Assembly (NCBI RefSeq): GCF_000016645.1
Contig: NC_009441.1
Span: 3,720,001-3,784,000 of the forward strand
DNA: 64,000 nt
Source: Flavobacterium johnsoniae UW101
GTDB taxonomy: Bacteria; Bacteroidota; Bacteroidia; Flavobacteriales; Flavobacteriaceae
Reading direction: 5' to 3'
Position 1 is the first letter of the stretch. Every line of letters starts with the position of its first letter. Positions 26,732 through 36,784 of this stretch are shown here, piece by piece. The notes below the pieces were generated by a model. It was not told where the DNA came from, did no database searches, and saw only the letters and a list, made by a program, of their open reading frames with translations. The position numbers were made by a program, and so were the translations under genes.

Positions 26732-27178
26732 ATGGCTAACTATTATCCACCCGTAGGTTTTCATTTTCTGGTTGAATTTGATCAGCTGGGCACGAAAGAA
26801 AAAGACCATCAATTTCAATCCGTATCAGGACTCTCCGTAGATCTTGAAACGGAAGAAATTGTCGAGGGTGGAGAAAACAGATTCAAACACAAACTTCCTG
26901 TAAAAACCAAATATCCCAATTTGGTTTTAAAAAGAGGGATACTAATTGATTCTGACGTAATTGAATGGTGCCGAAAAGCATTAGAAAATTTCGAGTTTAA
27001 GCCCGTCGATTTAACTGTAAAACTATTAAATCAGGACCATGAACCTTTAATGCACTGGAAAGTGGTACATGCTTATCCTGTAAAATGGGCAGTTGAAGAT
27101 TTTAGTGCTCTGGAAAGCAAAATTGTTGTTGAAAGCTTTGAGCTTGCTTATAATTATTTCACCCTTCATAAAAAATAA
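26732..27178 (+). CDS. eCIS tube initiator protein (Afp5-like)
   Basis: A 148-residue tube-fold protein related to the preceding gene (ANYYPPVGFHFLVEFDQLG, QSVSGLSVDLETEEIVEGG, KYPNLVLKRGIL, VESFELAYNYF). In Afp/PVC a distinct paralogue, Afp5, forms the first tube layer on the spike; the N-terminal difference and the gene position fit that role. It follows tube protein 1 by 2 bp. Confidence 0.88.
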   Translation: MANYYPPVGFHFLVEFDQLGTKEKDHQFQSVSGLSVDLETEEIVEGGENRFKHKLPVKTKYPNLVLKRGILIDSDVIEWCRKALENFEFKPVDLTVKLLNQDHEPLMHWKVVHAYPVKWAVEDFSALESKIVVESFELAYNYFTLHKK

Positions 27179-27185
27179 TTTTATC

Positions 27186-27350
27186 ATGCCAATTGAAATC
27201 AAAGAGCTTCACATTAAAATAAACGTGAACGAAAGCTCAAATTCGGGTGTAAAACCAGCTGCTTCATCTTCATTAAACAATGAAAAAGATACTGTGGCTG
27301 AGTGTGTCGAGCAAGTAATGAAAATTATTGAACGTAAAAAAGAACGCTGA
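27186..27350 (+). CDS. Small DUF5908 eCIS protein (Afp6-like)
   Basis: A 54-residue protein from ATG 27186 (MPIEIKELHIKINVNESSNS). An upstream ATG at 27093 is inside tube protein 2 and rejected. The MPIEIKELHIKxxV start and the helical end (CVEQVMKIIERKKER) are those of DUF5908 proteins found between tube and LysM genes in eCIS loci. Its structural role is not known. The next gene begins 1 bp after the stop codon. Confidence 0.8.
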   Translation: MPIEIKELHIKINVNESSNSGVKPAASSSLNNEKDTVAECVEQVMKIIERKKER

Positions 27351-27351
27351 T

Positions 27352-28041
27352 ATGACAACTGGTGAATTAAAAAAACTGAAGATTATTGCGTACAGCGATC
27401 CGCAATTCAACAATCCCGTTTCGGATATTGAAGAGTTTGTTACTTTGATGAATCCCGAAAAATACACTTTTCATTACAAGATTGAGCAAGATACAACCCA
27501 GGCAGCCGGAACGAGCAGTCCCGCACCAAGGTTTACTGCAATTGCTCCGGAGGAATTAGAACTGGATTTTGTTTTTGACCGAACTGGCGTTATTGCCGGA
27601 AAGGAAAGCACAGAAAATGGTGTTATTGAAGACATTGAGCATTTTAGAAAAGTAATTTTAGAATACAACGGTACAGAACATAAGCCAAACTATTTAAAAA
27701 TTGCCTGGGGAAGCCTTTTATTCAAAGGATCTCTCACAGAAATGACTATTGAGTATAAACTTTTCAGACCAGATGGTACGCCTATTAGAGCCATTGCAAA
27801 AGGAAAATTCAAAGGTGTTGTTGAAGATGAATTAAGAGCAAAACAGCAAAACAATCAATCACCAGATTTAACGCATACCAGAATTGTAAAAGCGGGCGAT
27901 ACGCTTCCGTTAATGTCTTTTAAAATCTATGGCGATTCAAAATATTATCTCGAAGTAGCAAAAGCCAATAAGCTTATCAATTTCAGAAAATTAAAAATCG
28001 GCCAGAAAATATTTTTTCCTCCACTGCAAAAACAACAATAG
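27352..28041 (+). CDS. eCIS baseplate LysM protein (Afp7-like)
   Basis: A 229-residue protein from ATG 27352 (MTTGELKKLKIIAYSDPQFN). The N-terminal 170 residues match the CIS tube protein/T4 gp53-like Afp7 domain (FVTLMNPEKYTFHYKIEQDTTQ and EELELDFVFDRTGVI). The last 50 are a LysM module (TRIVKAGDTLPLMSFKIYGD, then LKIGQKIFFPP). Afp7 joins the tube base to the spike and sheath. It is 1 bp from the upstream stop and directly abuts the VgrG-like gene. Confidence 0.92.
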   Translation: MTTGELKKLKIIAYSDPQFNNPVSDIEEFVTLMNPEKYTFHYKIEQDTTQAAGTSSPAPRFTAIAPEELELDFVFDRTGVIAGKESTENGVIEDIEHFRKVILEYNGTEHKPNYLKIAWGSLLFKGSLTEMTIEYKLFRPDGTPIRAIAKGKFKGVVEDELRAKQQNNQSPDLTHTRIVKAGDTLPLMSFKIYGDSKYYLEVAKANKLINFRKLKIGQKIFFPPLQKQQ

Positions 28042-29787
28042 ATGAACAATAGCGGCGTCATACAAACCAGTAAAAGTGCAGATTTAGTTACGCACAAACT
28101 GCTCATTGAAGGAAATGAACTGTCTGGTGTTTATCAGGTTATGAGCATTGTTGTTCATAATGAGGTGAACAGAATCCCAATGGCGCAGATTGTTTTAACC
28201 GATGGAGATGCATCGGCACAAGATTTTAAATTGAGTAATGAAGATTTGCTAATTCCGGGAAAAAAAATAGAAATAAAAGCGGGCTATCACAGTGATGAAG
28301 AAACCATTTACAAAGGAATTGTGGTAAAACATTCCATAAAAATAAAAGACAATTCTTCCCTGTTAATTGTAGAATGCAAAGACGAAGCGGTAAAACTGAC
28401 TATTGGCAGAAAAAGCAAATATTTTTATGACGTAAAAGACAGTGACGCTTTTGAAGACATTATTGGCACTTATGGATTGCAAAAAGACGTAGAAAGCACT
28501 AATTATAGTCACAAAGAGTTAGTGCAGTACAATACTTCCGATTGGGATTTTATTGTGTCTCGTGCGCAGGCAAACGGAAAATTATGTTTTGTTGAAAATG
28601 GCAAAATTTCGATTAAAAAACCAGATTTAACTTCTGAACCAGTCGAAACGGTTGCTTTTGGTTCGAGTATGCTCGATTTTGATGCCGAAATTGATGCCCG
28701 AAATCAGTTTGCTAAAGTTTCATCTTACAGCTGGAACGCATCCAATCAGGAATTATTAGAAATTGAAGCCAAAGATCCAAGCGTAAGTCTAAACGGAAAT
28801 TTATCTCCTTCGGATTTATCTGATATCGTAAAGCTTGAAAATTTAGAATTGCGCCACGGCGGTCATGTTACCGATACCGAATTGCAAGATTGGGCCGATG
28901 CGAAATTATTATTCCAGCAGCTGTCAAAAGTTCGCGGAAGAGTAAAATTTCAAGGCATTCCCGCTGTAAAACCCAATACCATTATCACGCTTGAAGGCGT
29001 TGGAGACCGCTTTAACGGCAAAGCATACATTACGGGCGTTTTCCATGAAATTACAAACGGAAACTGGACCGTAAACGTGCAGTTTGGATTAAACCCCGAA
29101 TGGTTTTCTGAAACGTATGATGTCAATACGCCGTCGGCATCAGGAATAATTCCATCCATAAAAGGACTGCATATTGGTATTGTAACCCAGCTTCAGGACG
29201 ATCCCGATGGTGAAGACAGAATTTTGGTCAAAATCCCAATAATCAATAACGACGAACAGGGCATTTGGTGCAGAATAGCTGTCTTAGATGCGGGTGACAA
29301 CAGAGGTACTTTTTTCAGGCCGGAAATTGAAGACGAAGTAATTATCGGTTTCATCAACGAAGATCCAAATGATGCTATTGTATTGGGAATGCTCCACAGC
29401 AGCGCGAAACCTGCTCCTCTAAAAGCAGCCGACGATAATCATCAAAAAGGGATTTTTACAAGAAGTGAAATGAAAGTTCTTTTTGACGATGATAAAAAAT
29501 CGATAGCCATTGAAACTCCGGCAGGCAAAAAAATAACACTAGACGAAGACAAAGGTTCAATAGTTATTGAAGACGAAAATTCGAACATCATTACAATTGA
29601 CAGCGCAGGAATAAAAATGGAAAGTGCGGGCGATATTTCAATAAAAGCAACTGGCGATGTAAAAATTGAAGGCATGAATGTAAATCTAAAAGCAACTGCA
29701 CAATTTAAAGCCGAAGGAAATGCCGGCGCAGAAATGTCATCAGCAGCAGTGGCGATTGTAAAAGGCAGTATTGTACAAATAAATTAA
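28042..29787 (+). CDS. VgrG-like central spike (Afp8-like)
   Basis: A 581-residue spike protein. Residues 1-370 correspond to the gp27-like barrels (HKLLIEGNELSGVYQVMSIVVHNEVNRIPMAQI). An OB-fold gp5-like domain follows (GLHIGIVTQLQDDPDGEDRILVKIP, GIWCRIAVLDAGDNRGTFFRPEIEDEVIIGF), with a VgrG-type HSSAKPAP junction and a C-terminal triple beta-helix of short valine/isoleucine repeats (DISIKATGDVKIEGMNVNLKA). It forms the trimeric piercing spike. The following 205 bp contain an inverted-repeat element before the PAAR gene. Confidence 0.95.
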   Translation: MNNSGVIQTSKSADLVTHKLLIEGNELSGVYQVMSIVVHNEVNRIPMAQIVLTDGDASAQDFKLSNEDLLIPGKKIEIKAGYHSDEETIYKGIVVKHSIKIKDNSSLLIVECKDEAVKLTIGRKSKYFYDVKDSDAFEDIIGTYGLQKDVESTNYSHKELVQYNTSDWDFIVSRAQANGKLCFVENGKISIKKPDLTSEPVETVAFGSSMLDFDAEIDARNQFAKVSSYSWNASNQELLEIEAKDPSVSLNGNLSPSDLSDIVKLENLELRHGGHVTDTELQDWADAKLLFQQLSKVRGRVKFQGIPAVKPNTIITLEGVGDRFNGKAYITGVFHEITNGNWTVNVQFGLNPEWFSETYDVNTPSASGIIPSIKGLHIGIVTQLQDDPDGEDRILVKIPIINNDEQGIWCRIAVLDAGDNRGTFFRPEIEDEVIIGFINEDPNDAIVLGMLHSSAKPAPLKAADDNHQKGIFTRSEMKVLFDDDKKSIAIETPAGKKITLDEDKGSIVIEDENSNIITIDSAGIKMESAGDISIKATGDVKIEGMNVNLKATAQFKAEGNAGAEMSSAAVAIVKGSIVQIN

Positions 29788-29820
29788 ATTATCTCTATTG
29801 CTTTCAATTTAAAAAATCTT

Positions 29821-29963
29821 TTAAACACATAGAAACATAGTTTTTTATGTCAAAAAAAGAAAGTAAAAGAACCCAGTTTCCACACATGGCTGCACCTATG
29901 TGCATTTAAATTAGTGAAACGCCTTTTTTAAAGCTGCGGAGAACTATGTTTCTATGTGTTAAA
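29821..29963. repeat. 143-bp imperfect inverted-repeat element inside the eCIS operon
   Basis: Terminal arms 29821-29842 and 29942-29963 are inverted repeats matching at 21 of 22 positions, each containing ACACATAGAAACATAG. The interior has weaker internal pairing (CACATGG against CCTATGTG near the centre), so the whole can fold as a long hairpin. No open frame of note. It looks like a short non-autonomous dispersed repeat placed between the spike and PAAR genes. Confidence 0.75.
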
Positions 29964-29992
29964 CAATTACAGCTAACTTAATAATTATAATT

Positions 29993-30283
29993 ATGGGATT
30001 ACCGGCCGCAAGAATTAACGATATGCATGTCTGCCCAATGGTAACAGCAACTGTTCCTCATGTTGGCGGACCAATTTTACCGCCAGGCTCGCCTACAGTT
30101 TTAATAGGCGGTCAGCCTGCAGCCTGTTTGGGAGATATGATTGTTTGTACAGGTCCGCCGGATAGTATCATCGCGGGTTCTAGTACAGTGCTGATTGGAG
30201 GAAAACCAGCAGCAAGAATGGGAGATTCAACCGCACATGGCGGCACAATTGTAATGGGATGCCCAACGGTTTTAATAGGTTAA
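29993..30283 (+). CDS. PAAR spike-tip protein (Afp10-like)
   Basis: A 96-residue PAAR protein. It has the repeating PAAR motifs (GLPAARINDMHVCP, GSPTVLIGGQPAACLGD, SSTVLIGGKPAARMGDSTAHGG) and the metal-binding His12/His84-type residues and Cys that hold a zinc ion at the cone tip. It sharpens the VgrG spike. There is no C-terminal toxin extension. The gene stops 2 bp before the gp25-like gene. Confidence 0.95.
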   Translation: MGLPAARINDMHVCPMVTATVPHVGGPILPPGSPTVLIGGQPAACLGDMIVCTGPPDSIIAGSSTVLIGGKPAARMGDSTAHGGTIVMGCPTVLIG

Positions 30284-30285
30284 TC

Positions 30286-30696
30286 ATGGAAAATAAAGAA
30301 GCCTTTTTAGGTACAGGATGGAGTTTTCCGCCAGAGTTCAAAAAGAACAATAAAGCGGTCGTAATGACATCTGACGAGACAGACATTAAAAGCAGTCTGG
30401 AGATATTGCTTTCTACCAAAATCGGTGAACGTATTATGCTGCCCAGATATGGCTGTAATATGGATGAACTGCTTTTTGAAACATTAGACAGAACACTCAA
30501 AACCTATGTTTCTGAACTTATAAAAACAGCGATTTTATATTACGAACCAAGAATTGATGTTGAAAAAATCGACATCACGCAAAGTGATGATTTAGAAGGA
30601 GAATTATTAGTCATAATCGATTACAGAATAAGAAGTACAAACTCAAGAAGCAATCTTGTTTATCCCTTTTACAAAGGAGAAGGCACTAATATTTAA
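30286..30696 (+). CDS. gp25-like baseplate wedge protein (Afp9-like)
   Basis: A 136-residue protein from ATG 30286 (MENKEAFLGTGWSFPPEFKK); the ATG at 30259 lies within the PAAR gene. It shows the GPW/gp25 family pattern: GTGWSFPP at the start, KSSLEILLSTKIGERIMLPRYGC, then LIKTAILYYEPRI and a C-terminal beta hairpin. The conserved glutamate of the EPR motif is present (YEPRI). It nucleates sheath polymerisation on the baseplate. Confidence 0.93.
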   Translation: MENKEAFLGTGWSFPPEFKKNNKAVVMTSDETDIKSSLEILLSTKIGERIMLPRYGCNMDELLFETLDRTLKTYVSELIKTAILYYEPRIDVEKIDITQSDDLEGELLVIIDYRIRSTNSRSNLVYPFYKGEGTNI

Positions 30697-30708
30697 AGTT
30701 TATAAGCA

Positions 30709-33700
30709 ATGAGTACCAACAGCCAAATAGACAATGTTATTTTTAAAAGAAATGGAGTCAACCAGGAAGAACGCTATAGTGATGCACTAGAGCCGGGCAA
30801 CTTAAAACTTCATGATTTTACTATTGAAGACTGGCTGTTATTTGCGTATAATTTTGCCAAAGAAGTCAACTTTTTCGAGACCGATAACGATAAAACGCCA
30901 GAAGGCAATTGGCAGGATTTTTTCAGCTATTTCGGATTTTCAAAAGAGAATCTTCCGGATGGCATCCCAAAAAGAACCGAAAAGGAATATGCTGTTTTAA
31001 AAGAAAGTATTACCAAAACATTATCAACAGCCAATATTAATCAGGACCTTACTCCTCACCTAACTTTGTTTGTATGCTTTTTGAAATTATTGGAATTATC
31101 CCAAAACAAACTTAATCTCATTACTAAAAAGCATTTAGATTTTTTCTATAAAGACATACTACAAATTGAAAAACTGCCTGCAAAAGCAGATAAAGTCAAT
31201 ATTATTTTTGAACTGGCAAAAAAAATTGCCGAAGAAAAAATCGCTGCTAACACAGAACTTGACGCAGGAAAAGATCCCGACGGCAAAAAATTAATATACA
31301 AAACCACAGAAGAATTTATTGCCAACAAAGCCAATATAGCTTACCTGAAAAGTGTGTATAATGATGTTGATCGAGGCGAAATAAAATACAGCGATATTGC
31401 CAATTCTCTTGACGGAAAAGGTGAACCTTTAAAAGAAGATGCTCCCTATTGGTTTCCTTTTGGTTATACCACCGAGGAAAAGAAATACCCTGAATTAAGC
31501 GATGCCAAGTTAGGTTTTGCAATAGCTTCAGAATTATTTAATCTAAAAGAAGGCGACAGAAGTATTGACATTACCATAACTTTTGATGGAGATTTAAGTT
31601 TTCATCATCCATTCAATACAGCTGATCTTTTGGAAAACATCAGCATTTTGTATAGTGCTAAAAAAGGATGGATTGGAAATTTTAAACTCAGCACAGCGAT
31701 TGCTTTTAAAAATGTAAATCAATCTTCAAACATTGGCAGCAATCAATTAAGATTAGTTTTTCAGATCTCGAAAGATAATCCGGCAATTGTAAACTACGAT
31801 CAGAAAGTTTTAGGCGAATTTTTCTCGACAGAACTGCCTGTAATTCGATTTTTAATCAATACGCAAGATCAAAAAGGACATACTCTTTTTAGAGCTTTAG
31901 TTACAAAAACAATAACCGGCATTACGGCAAAAGTTGAAGTTAAAGATGTAAAATCTCTAGTATTAGAAAGTGATACCGGACTGCTTAACGCGGCAAAACC
32001 CTTTTTTCCTTTTACAACCCAGCCCGAAAAAAACAGTTCGTTTATAATAAATTATCCTGAAATTTTTTCTAAAAAATGGACAGACGCAGAAATTAACATA
32101 AAATGGAAAAACACGCCGCTGTCTTTTGAAACGCACTATGCTGCCTACAAAAAAAGTTTTCTTGAAACTATCAGCAAAGACATTTTCAATACTGCAATAT
32201 TCACCCAAGTAACCAGTAATGCGAGAATGAATATCAACCAGCCTGAAGATGGAATTGCCAAAAGAACCGCTCCAAAATCAGAACCTGCAATCGCAGCTAA
32301 CGCTTCAAAAACACTAAACCCAGCCGACCCGATTGTTACAGACGGCTATTTTAAAGCAACATTATCTGTTTTAAACAAAGAAGTTTGGGACGAACAAGAT
32401 AAAACGGTCAAATTATTTGTAGATGATGATAAGGATCAGGTATTTGAAACTAAAGTAAATGTAAAAGGCTCTTATGAGCTTGGCAAAAGCGGTCCTATTC
32501 GATTGACCTTAAATCAGTCGTTTTTACATTCGTTATTTCCAAAAATCTATACTTTGGCTATACTAAATGTGGCGGAAGATCCGTCAACCCCAATTCCAAA
32601 TGAACCTTATACACCCGTTGCAGAAAGCATAAGCCTGAATTATTCTGCTGAGGAAACTATTGATTTTAAGGTTTCTGCCTACGAATCTAACCAAGTAAAA
32701 TTGTTTCATGAAGCTCCTTTTGGCCAGCGCGAAGAACATTCTTATTTGAAACAGCAAGCCATCAATAAAGAAATTTTAGAAGCTGCCCCAATTACCAATT
32801 GTCTGGTTCCGGATTATTGTGATGGAGGCGAATTTTATATCGGACTTCAGGATGCCGAAACATTACAGCAAATTTCATTATTATTTCAAATATTAGAAGG
32901 AAGCGAAAACACCAAAGTGCCCACTTTTATTGGAAAACAAAAAGTAGAATGGTACATATTATGCGATAATTACTGGAAAAACCTGGATAAGGATATTTTA
33001 GCAAATGGCATCGATAACTTTTTAAAATCAGGTATCGTAAAATTTGGCATCCCAAAACAGGCAACAAATGACAATACACTGTTTCCGGCTAATACCATTT
33101 GGGTAAAAGCAAAAATGCACAAAAAATACGATGCCGTCTGCAAAGTGATCGATGTAAAAACTCAGGTTGTTACTGCGCAGTTTTTTGACAACAATAATAA
33201 TTTAGCACATTTAGACAGCACATTACCGGCCAAAACAATATCAAAATTAATTACCAGAGTACCGCAGATTAAAAGCGTTGAACAGCCTTTTAATTCGTTT
33301 GACGGAAAACCATTAGAGTCAGATCCCTCCTATTATCTGCGTGTAAGCGAACGCCTGCGCCACAAAAACAGAGCAATAACACTTTGGGATTACGAACATC
33401 TTATTTTACAGGAATTTCCAAATGTTTTTAGAGTAAAATGCCTTAACCATACTTTTATTTCGGGCACAGAAACCTCGTTTTTATCTCCGGGAAAAGTAAC
33501 GCTGGTTGTAATTCCGGACATTGTAGACAAAAATGTATTCGATATTTATGAACCAAGAGTAAGCACCGCCGCGCTGAACAGCATTGAGAGTTTTATTAAT
33601 TCTAAAAACTCCATGCAGGTATCTGCAAAAGTAATTAACCCCGATTATGAAAAAGTGATCATAAAACTGAATGTAAAGTTTTATCCGCAGTACGATGAGA

Positions 33701-34083
33701 ATTTTTATAAAAAACAGCTCAACGAAGATCTTATAAAATTTTTATCGCCCTGGGCATTTGATACCTCTAAACAAATCATATTTGGAGTCGAACTGCAGCG
33801 CAGTATTGTTATCGAATATATTGAAAATTTATATTACGTAGATTTCTTATCCACGCTTGAAATGGCGATCTACATCGATAAAAAAACAGATAAGGAACAT
33901 CCAAAAGTACTAGACGATACAGAAAACAATGCTGCCAATGTACCTCTTTTAGATTTTCAAACTACACTGTCACCATCAAGTCCAAAAAACATTTTAGTTT
34001 CTGTTAAAAACCATATTATCAGTACCAAAATAGACACTTGCAAAAAAATAACTCAAGAAGAACCTGAAAAATGCCGCTACTAG
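30709..34083 (+). CDS. Large baseplate J-like protein (Afp11-like)
   Basis: A 1124-residue baseplate wedge protein. The N-terminal segment (LEPGNLKLHDFTIEDWLLFAYNFAKEVNFF) and the C-terminal gp6/baseplate J-like part, around YYLRVSERLRHKNRAITLWDYEHLILQEFPNVFRVKC region and later VELQRSIVIEYIENLYYVDF, are characteristic of Bacteroidota eCIS. It is longer than Afp11 and has several beta-rich inserted domains between residues 230 and 850. It would form the wedge ring with the next gene product, whose start lies 13 bp inside this gene, giving translational coupling. Confidence 0.9.
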   Translation: MSTNSQIDNVIFKRNGVNQEERYSDALEPGNLKLHDFTIEDWLLFAYNFAKEVNFFETDNDKTPEGNWQDFFSYFGFSKENLPDGIPKRTEKEYAVLKESITKTLSTANINQDLTPHLTLFVCFLKLLELSQNKLNLITKKHLDFFYKDILQIEKLPAKADKVNIIFELAKKIAEEKIAANTELDAGKDPDGKKLIYKTTEEFIANKANIAYLKSVYNDVDRGEIKYSDIANSLDGKGEPLKEDAPYWFPFGYTTEEKKYPELSDAKLGFAIASELFNLKEGDRSIDITITFDGDLSFHHPFNTADLLENISILYSAKKGWIGNFKLSTAIAFKNVNQSSNIGSNQLRLVFQISKDNPAIVNYDQKVLGEFFSTELPVIRFLINTQDQKGHTLFRALVTKTITGITAKVEVKDVKSLVLESDTGLLNAAKPFFPFTTQPEKNSSFIINYPEIFSKKWTDAEINIKWKNTPLSFETHYAAYKKSFLETISKDIFNTAIFTQVTSNARMNINQPEDGIAKRTAPKSEPAIAANASKTLNPADPIVTDGYFKATLSVLNKEVWDEQDKTVKLFVDDDKDQVFETKVNVKGSYELGKSGPIRLTLNQSFLHSLFPKIYTLAILNVAEDPSTPIPNEPYTPVAESISLNYSAEETIDFKVSAYESNQVKLFHEAPFGQREEHSYLKQQAINKEILEAAPITNCLVPDYCDGGEFYIGLQDAETLQQISLLFQILEGSENTKVPTFIGKQKVEWYILCDNYWKNLDKDILANGIDNFLKSGIVKFGIPKQATNDNTLFPANTIWVKAKMHKKYDAVCKVIDVKTQVVTAQFFDNNNNLAHLDSTLPAKTISKLITRVPQIKSVEQPFNSFDGKPLESDPSYYLRVSERLRHKNRAITLWDYEHLILQEFPNVFRVKCLNHTFISGTETSFLSPGKVTLVVIPDIVDKNVFDIYEPRVSTAALNSIESFINSKNSMQVSAKVINPDYEKVIIKLNVKFYPQYDENFYKKQLNEDLIKFLSPWAFDTSKQIIFGVELQRSIVIEYIENLYYVDFLSTLEMAIYIDKKTDKEHPKVLDDTENNAANVPLLDFQTTLSPSSPKNILVSVKNHIISTKIDTCKKITQEEPEKCRY

Positions 34084-36773
34084 ACCAACATATCACCATT
34101 CCTAAAAAATCAGCATCAGAGGACGATTTGGATTTCTTTTATCTAAGAAAAAAAGGAATCGAATATATCGAGTCTTTTGGCAGTAAATTCTGGACTGATT
34201 TTAACGAGCACGATCCAGGGATTACGATGCTGGAAATGCTTTGCTACGCCATTTCAGATCTTGGCATGAGACTCAATCTTCCGATAGAAAATATATTAGC
34301 ATCTGATGACAGCGATAAAGGCATTCCAAAACAGTTTTTTAAAGCCTCAGAAGTATTGTCATCAAGTCCTGTTACACAAAATGATTACCGAAAACTATTT
34401 ATAGACATAAAAGGCGTTCGAAACTGCTGGCTTGCCAAACATGAAAAAACAGTGTATGTAGACTGCAAAAAAAATCAGCTTTCTTATGACATTAAGGATT
34501 ATCAAAATCTGCCGGAAAACTTAAGAAAATCTTTTGACATCAACGGCTTATACGATCTTTATGTAGATTTTGAAAGCTCAAAACCTTCAGAAATAGAAGC
34601 CGTTAAAGAAAAAATAAGAAAGCAGTATCATGCAAACAGAAACCTTTGTGAAGATCTTGTCGATATTAAAAAAGTGGTAGACTACCCTATTAAAATATGT
34701 GCCGATATCGAAGTTGATACAGAAGCCGATGAAGAACTGGTTCATGCCAATGTGATTAATGCTCTGGAAAGCTACTTATCGACAACCGTCAATTTTTATT
34801 CTCTAAAACAAATGATTGACAAAGGATATTCAACTTTGGAAATTTTCGACGGTCCAAGTTTAGAAAACGGTTTTATTGATACAAAAGAACTCCTTACGGC
34901 CGATTTGAGAAACGAAGTGCGTCTTTCAGATATTATGAGAATAATAATGTCTGTACCTGATGTAATTTTAATTAAAGATATTTCTTTGGGAAATTGCGGC
35001 GGTGATGATTTGGAAAACAAATGGCTTATCTGTCTTGCCCCTTACCAAAAACCCGTTATTTGTGCTAAAAGTGTATTCAATTACAACAAAGGATTACTGC
35101 CTTTGAATATCAATCAGGCTCAGGTAAAAATTTATTTAGATGCTATAAAAGCCGAAAAAGACAAAGCTACAACCAACGCCAGTCAGGATAAAGAATTAGA
35201 TGTGCCAAATGGCGAATATCTTAACACCGATTTTTATACCACTATACAAAATGATTTTCCTGAAACTTATGGAATTGGCGAAGTTGGGCTTCCTTCCAGA
35301 GCATCTGTTGAACGCAAATCGAAAGCAAAACAATTAAAAGGATATCTTTTATTTTTTGATCAGATATTAGGAAGTTATTTTAAACAACTGGGGCAGATAA
35401 GCGAATTACTTTCAGTAAGCGGCAATTTAACCCGAACCCTTTTTACTCAGGTTGTCAAAGACATTGAAGGAGCAGATGAAATTGTAAACGGATATGAAAA
35501 TTACACCGATGACAGCATTACAGAACTGCTTTTTGACCAGCAGGACAATAATATAGAACGAAGAAATAAAATTTTAGACCATCTTTTGTCCCGTTTTGCC
35601 GAGAATTTCTCGGAGTACGTATTTGTCAATAAAACCATTTACGGCAATACTACAGATCAGGTAGTACTGCGTGACAAAGAAAACTTTCTAAAAGATTATA
35701 AAGTAGTAAGTAAAGAGCGCGGCAATGCCTTTGATTATTACAAACAGCCCACTGCTAATTTATGGAATACCAATAATGTTTCGGGAGCAGAAAAAAGGAT
35801 TTCGAGATTGATTGGTATTCGAAATTACAGCCGCAGGAATCTTTCTAATTCGTTTGTCGAAATGTACAATTTTATTGATTCAGATAATCAATCAGTTTAT
35901 AGATGGCGCATTCTGGATACTCATAATGAAATTGTGCTTTCTTCAACAGCGGAATACTTTGATACTTCTGCTGCAAATAAAGAGCTTTATTTTGCTGTAT
36001 TACAGATTATTCAGACTCGCGAATACAAAATAAAAGAAGCTTTTAAAAACGGCACAGTACAAGATTTATCTATTATCGATAATATTTTGATTCAGCAGTC
36101 AGATGCCGGAAAATATTCTTATGATATTATAAATCCGGCAATTAATGACAAGAAAAATCCTGACCGCATTATTGCCCGCAGATATGAATACTATACTAAT
36201 CTGGCGGATTTAGAAAAATCAATTCTGGACTTAATTCAGTTCATGAAAGAAGATTTTACCGAAGAAGGAATGTTTTTGGTAGAACACATGATGCTTCGCC
36301 CGGATGTAAACCAGACAACCGTAAATCCAGATACCTTCATGCCAGTCTGCGCCGATGAGTGCGGTGATTGCGAACCAATAGATCCCTACTCCTATCGCGT
36401 GAGCGTAGTACTTCCGGGATATACATTGCGATTTGCCAACACCGATTTTAGAAATTATATAGAAAAAATAATTAAAGAAGAATTACCAGCTCACGTTCTG
36501 GCAAAAATATGCTGGATTGGCTACAGGGAAAAAGATGTAAAAGACCCCGCAGAAAACCAGCTTATTCAATTTGAAAAAACCTATAAAGACTATTTATCCG
36601 CCAAAACAAATTTGAATCAGGAACAGCCGGAACCGCAATTAATCAGCTTTATAAAATCACTAACCAGTCTGGATAATGTTTACCCAACAGGACGACTATT
36701 TGACTGCAGTGATGAAAACGAGCGATTGTCAGATAAAATTATACTAGGAAAAACGAATTTAGGATCACTATAA
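34071..36773 (+). CDS. Baseplate protein (Afp12-like)
   Basis: A 900-residue protein whose N terminus (EYIESFGSKFWTDFNEHDPGITMLEMLCYAISDLGMRL region) is the hallmark of the Afp12/baseplate J partner. It also has SRASVERKSKAKQLKGYLLFFDQIL and a C-terminal block VSVVLPGYTLRFANTDFRNYIEKI followed by LPAHVLAKICWIGY. It pairs with the Afp11-like protein in the wedge. Four cysteines cluster at VCADECGDCEP near residue 765 and may bind a metal; this is an inference. Confidence 0.9.
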   Translation: MPLLDQHITIPKKSASEDDLDFFYLRKKGIEYIESFGSKFWTDFNEHDPGITMLEMLCYAISDLGMRLNLPIENILASDDSDKGIPKQFFKASEVLSSSPVTQNDYRKLFIDIKGVRNCWLAKHEKTVYVDCKKNQLSYDIKDYQNLPENLRKSFDINGLYDLYVDFESSKPSEIEAVKEKIRKQYHANRNLCEDLVDIKKVVDYPIKICADIEVDTEADEELVHANVINALESYLSTTVNFYSLKQMIDKGYSTLEIFDGPSLENGFIDTKELLTADLRNEVRLSDIMRIIMSVPDVILIKDISLGNCGGDDLENKWLICLAPYQKPVICAKSVFNYNKGLLPLNINQAQVKIYLDAIKAEKDKATTNASQDKELDVPNGEYLNTDFYTTIQNDFPETYGIGEVGLPSRASVERKSKAKQLKGYLLFFDQILGSYFKQLGQISELLSVSGNLTRTLFTQVVKDIEGADEIVNGYENYTDDSITELLFDQQDNNIERRNKILDHLLSRFAENFSEYVFVNKTIYGNTTDQVVLRDKENFLKDYKVVSKERGNAFDYYKQPTANLWNTNNVSGAEKRISRLIGIRNYSRRNLSNSFVEMYNFIDSDNQSVYRWRILDTHNEIVLSSTAEYFDTSAANKELYFAVLQIIQTREYKIKEAFKNGTVQDLSIIDNILIQQSDAGKYSYDIINPAINDKKNPDRIIARRYEYYTNLADLEKSILDLIQFMKEDFTEEGMFLVEHMMLRPDVNQTTVNPDTFMPVCADECGDCEPIDPYSYRVSVVLPGYTLRFANTDFRNYIEKIIKEELPAHVLAKICWIGYREKDVKDPAENQLIQFEKTYKDYLSAKTNLNQEQPEPQLISFIKSLTSLDNVYPTGRLFDCSDENERLSDKIILGKTNLGSL

Positions 36774-36784
36774 AAACTATTGCC

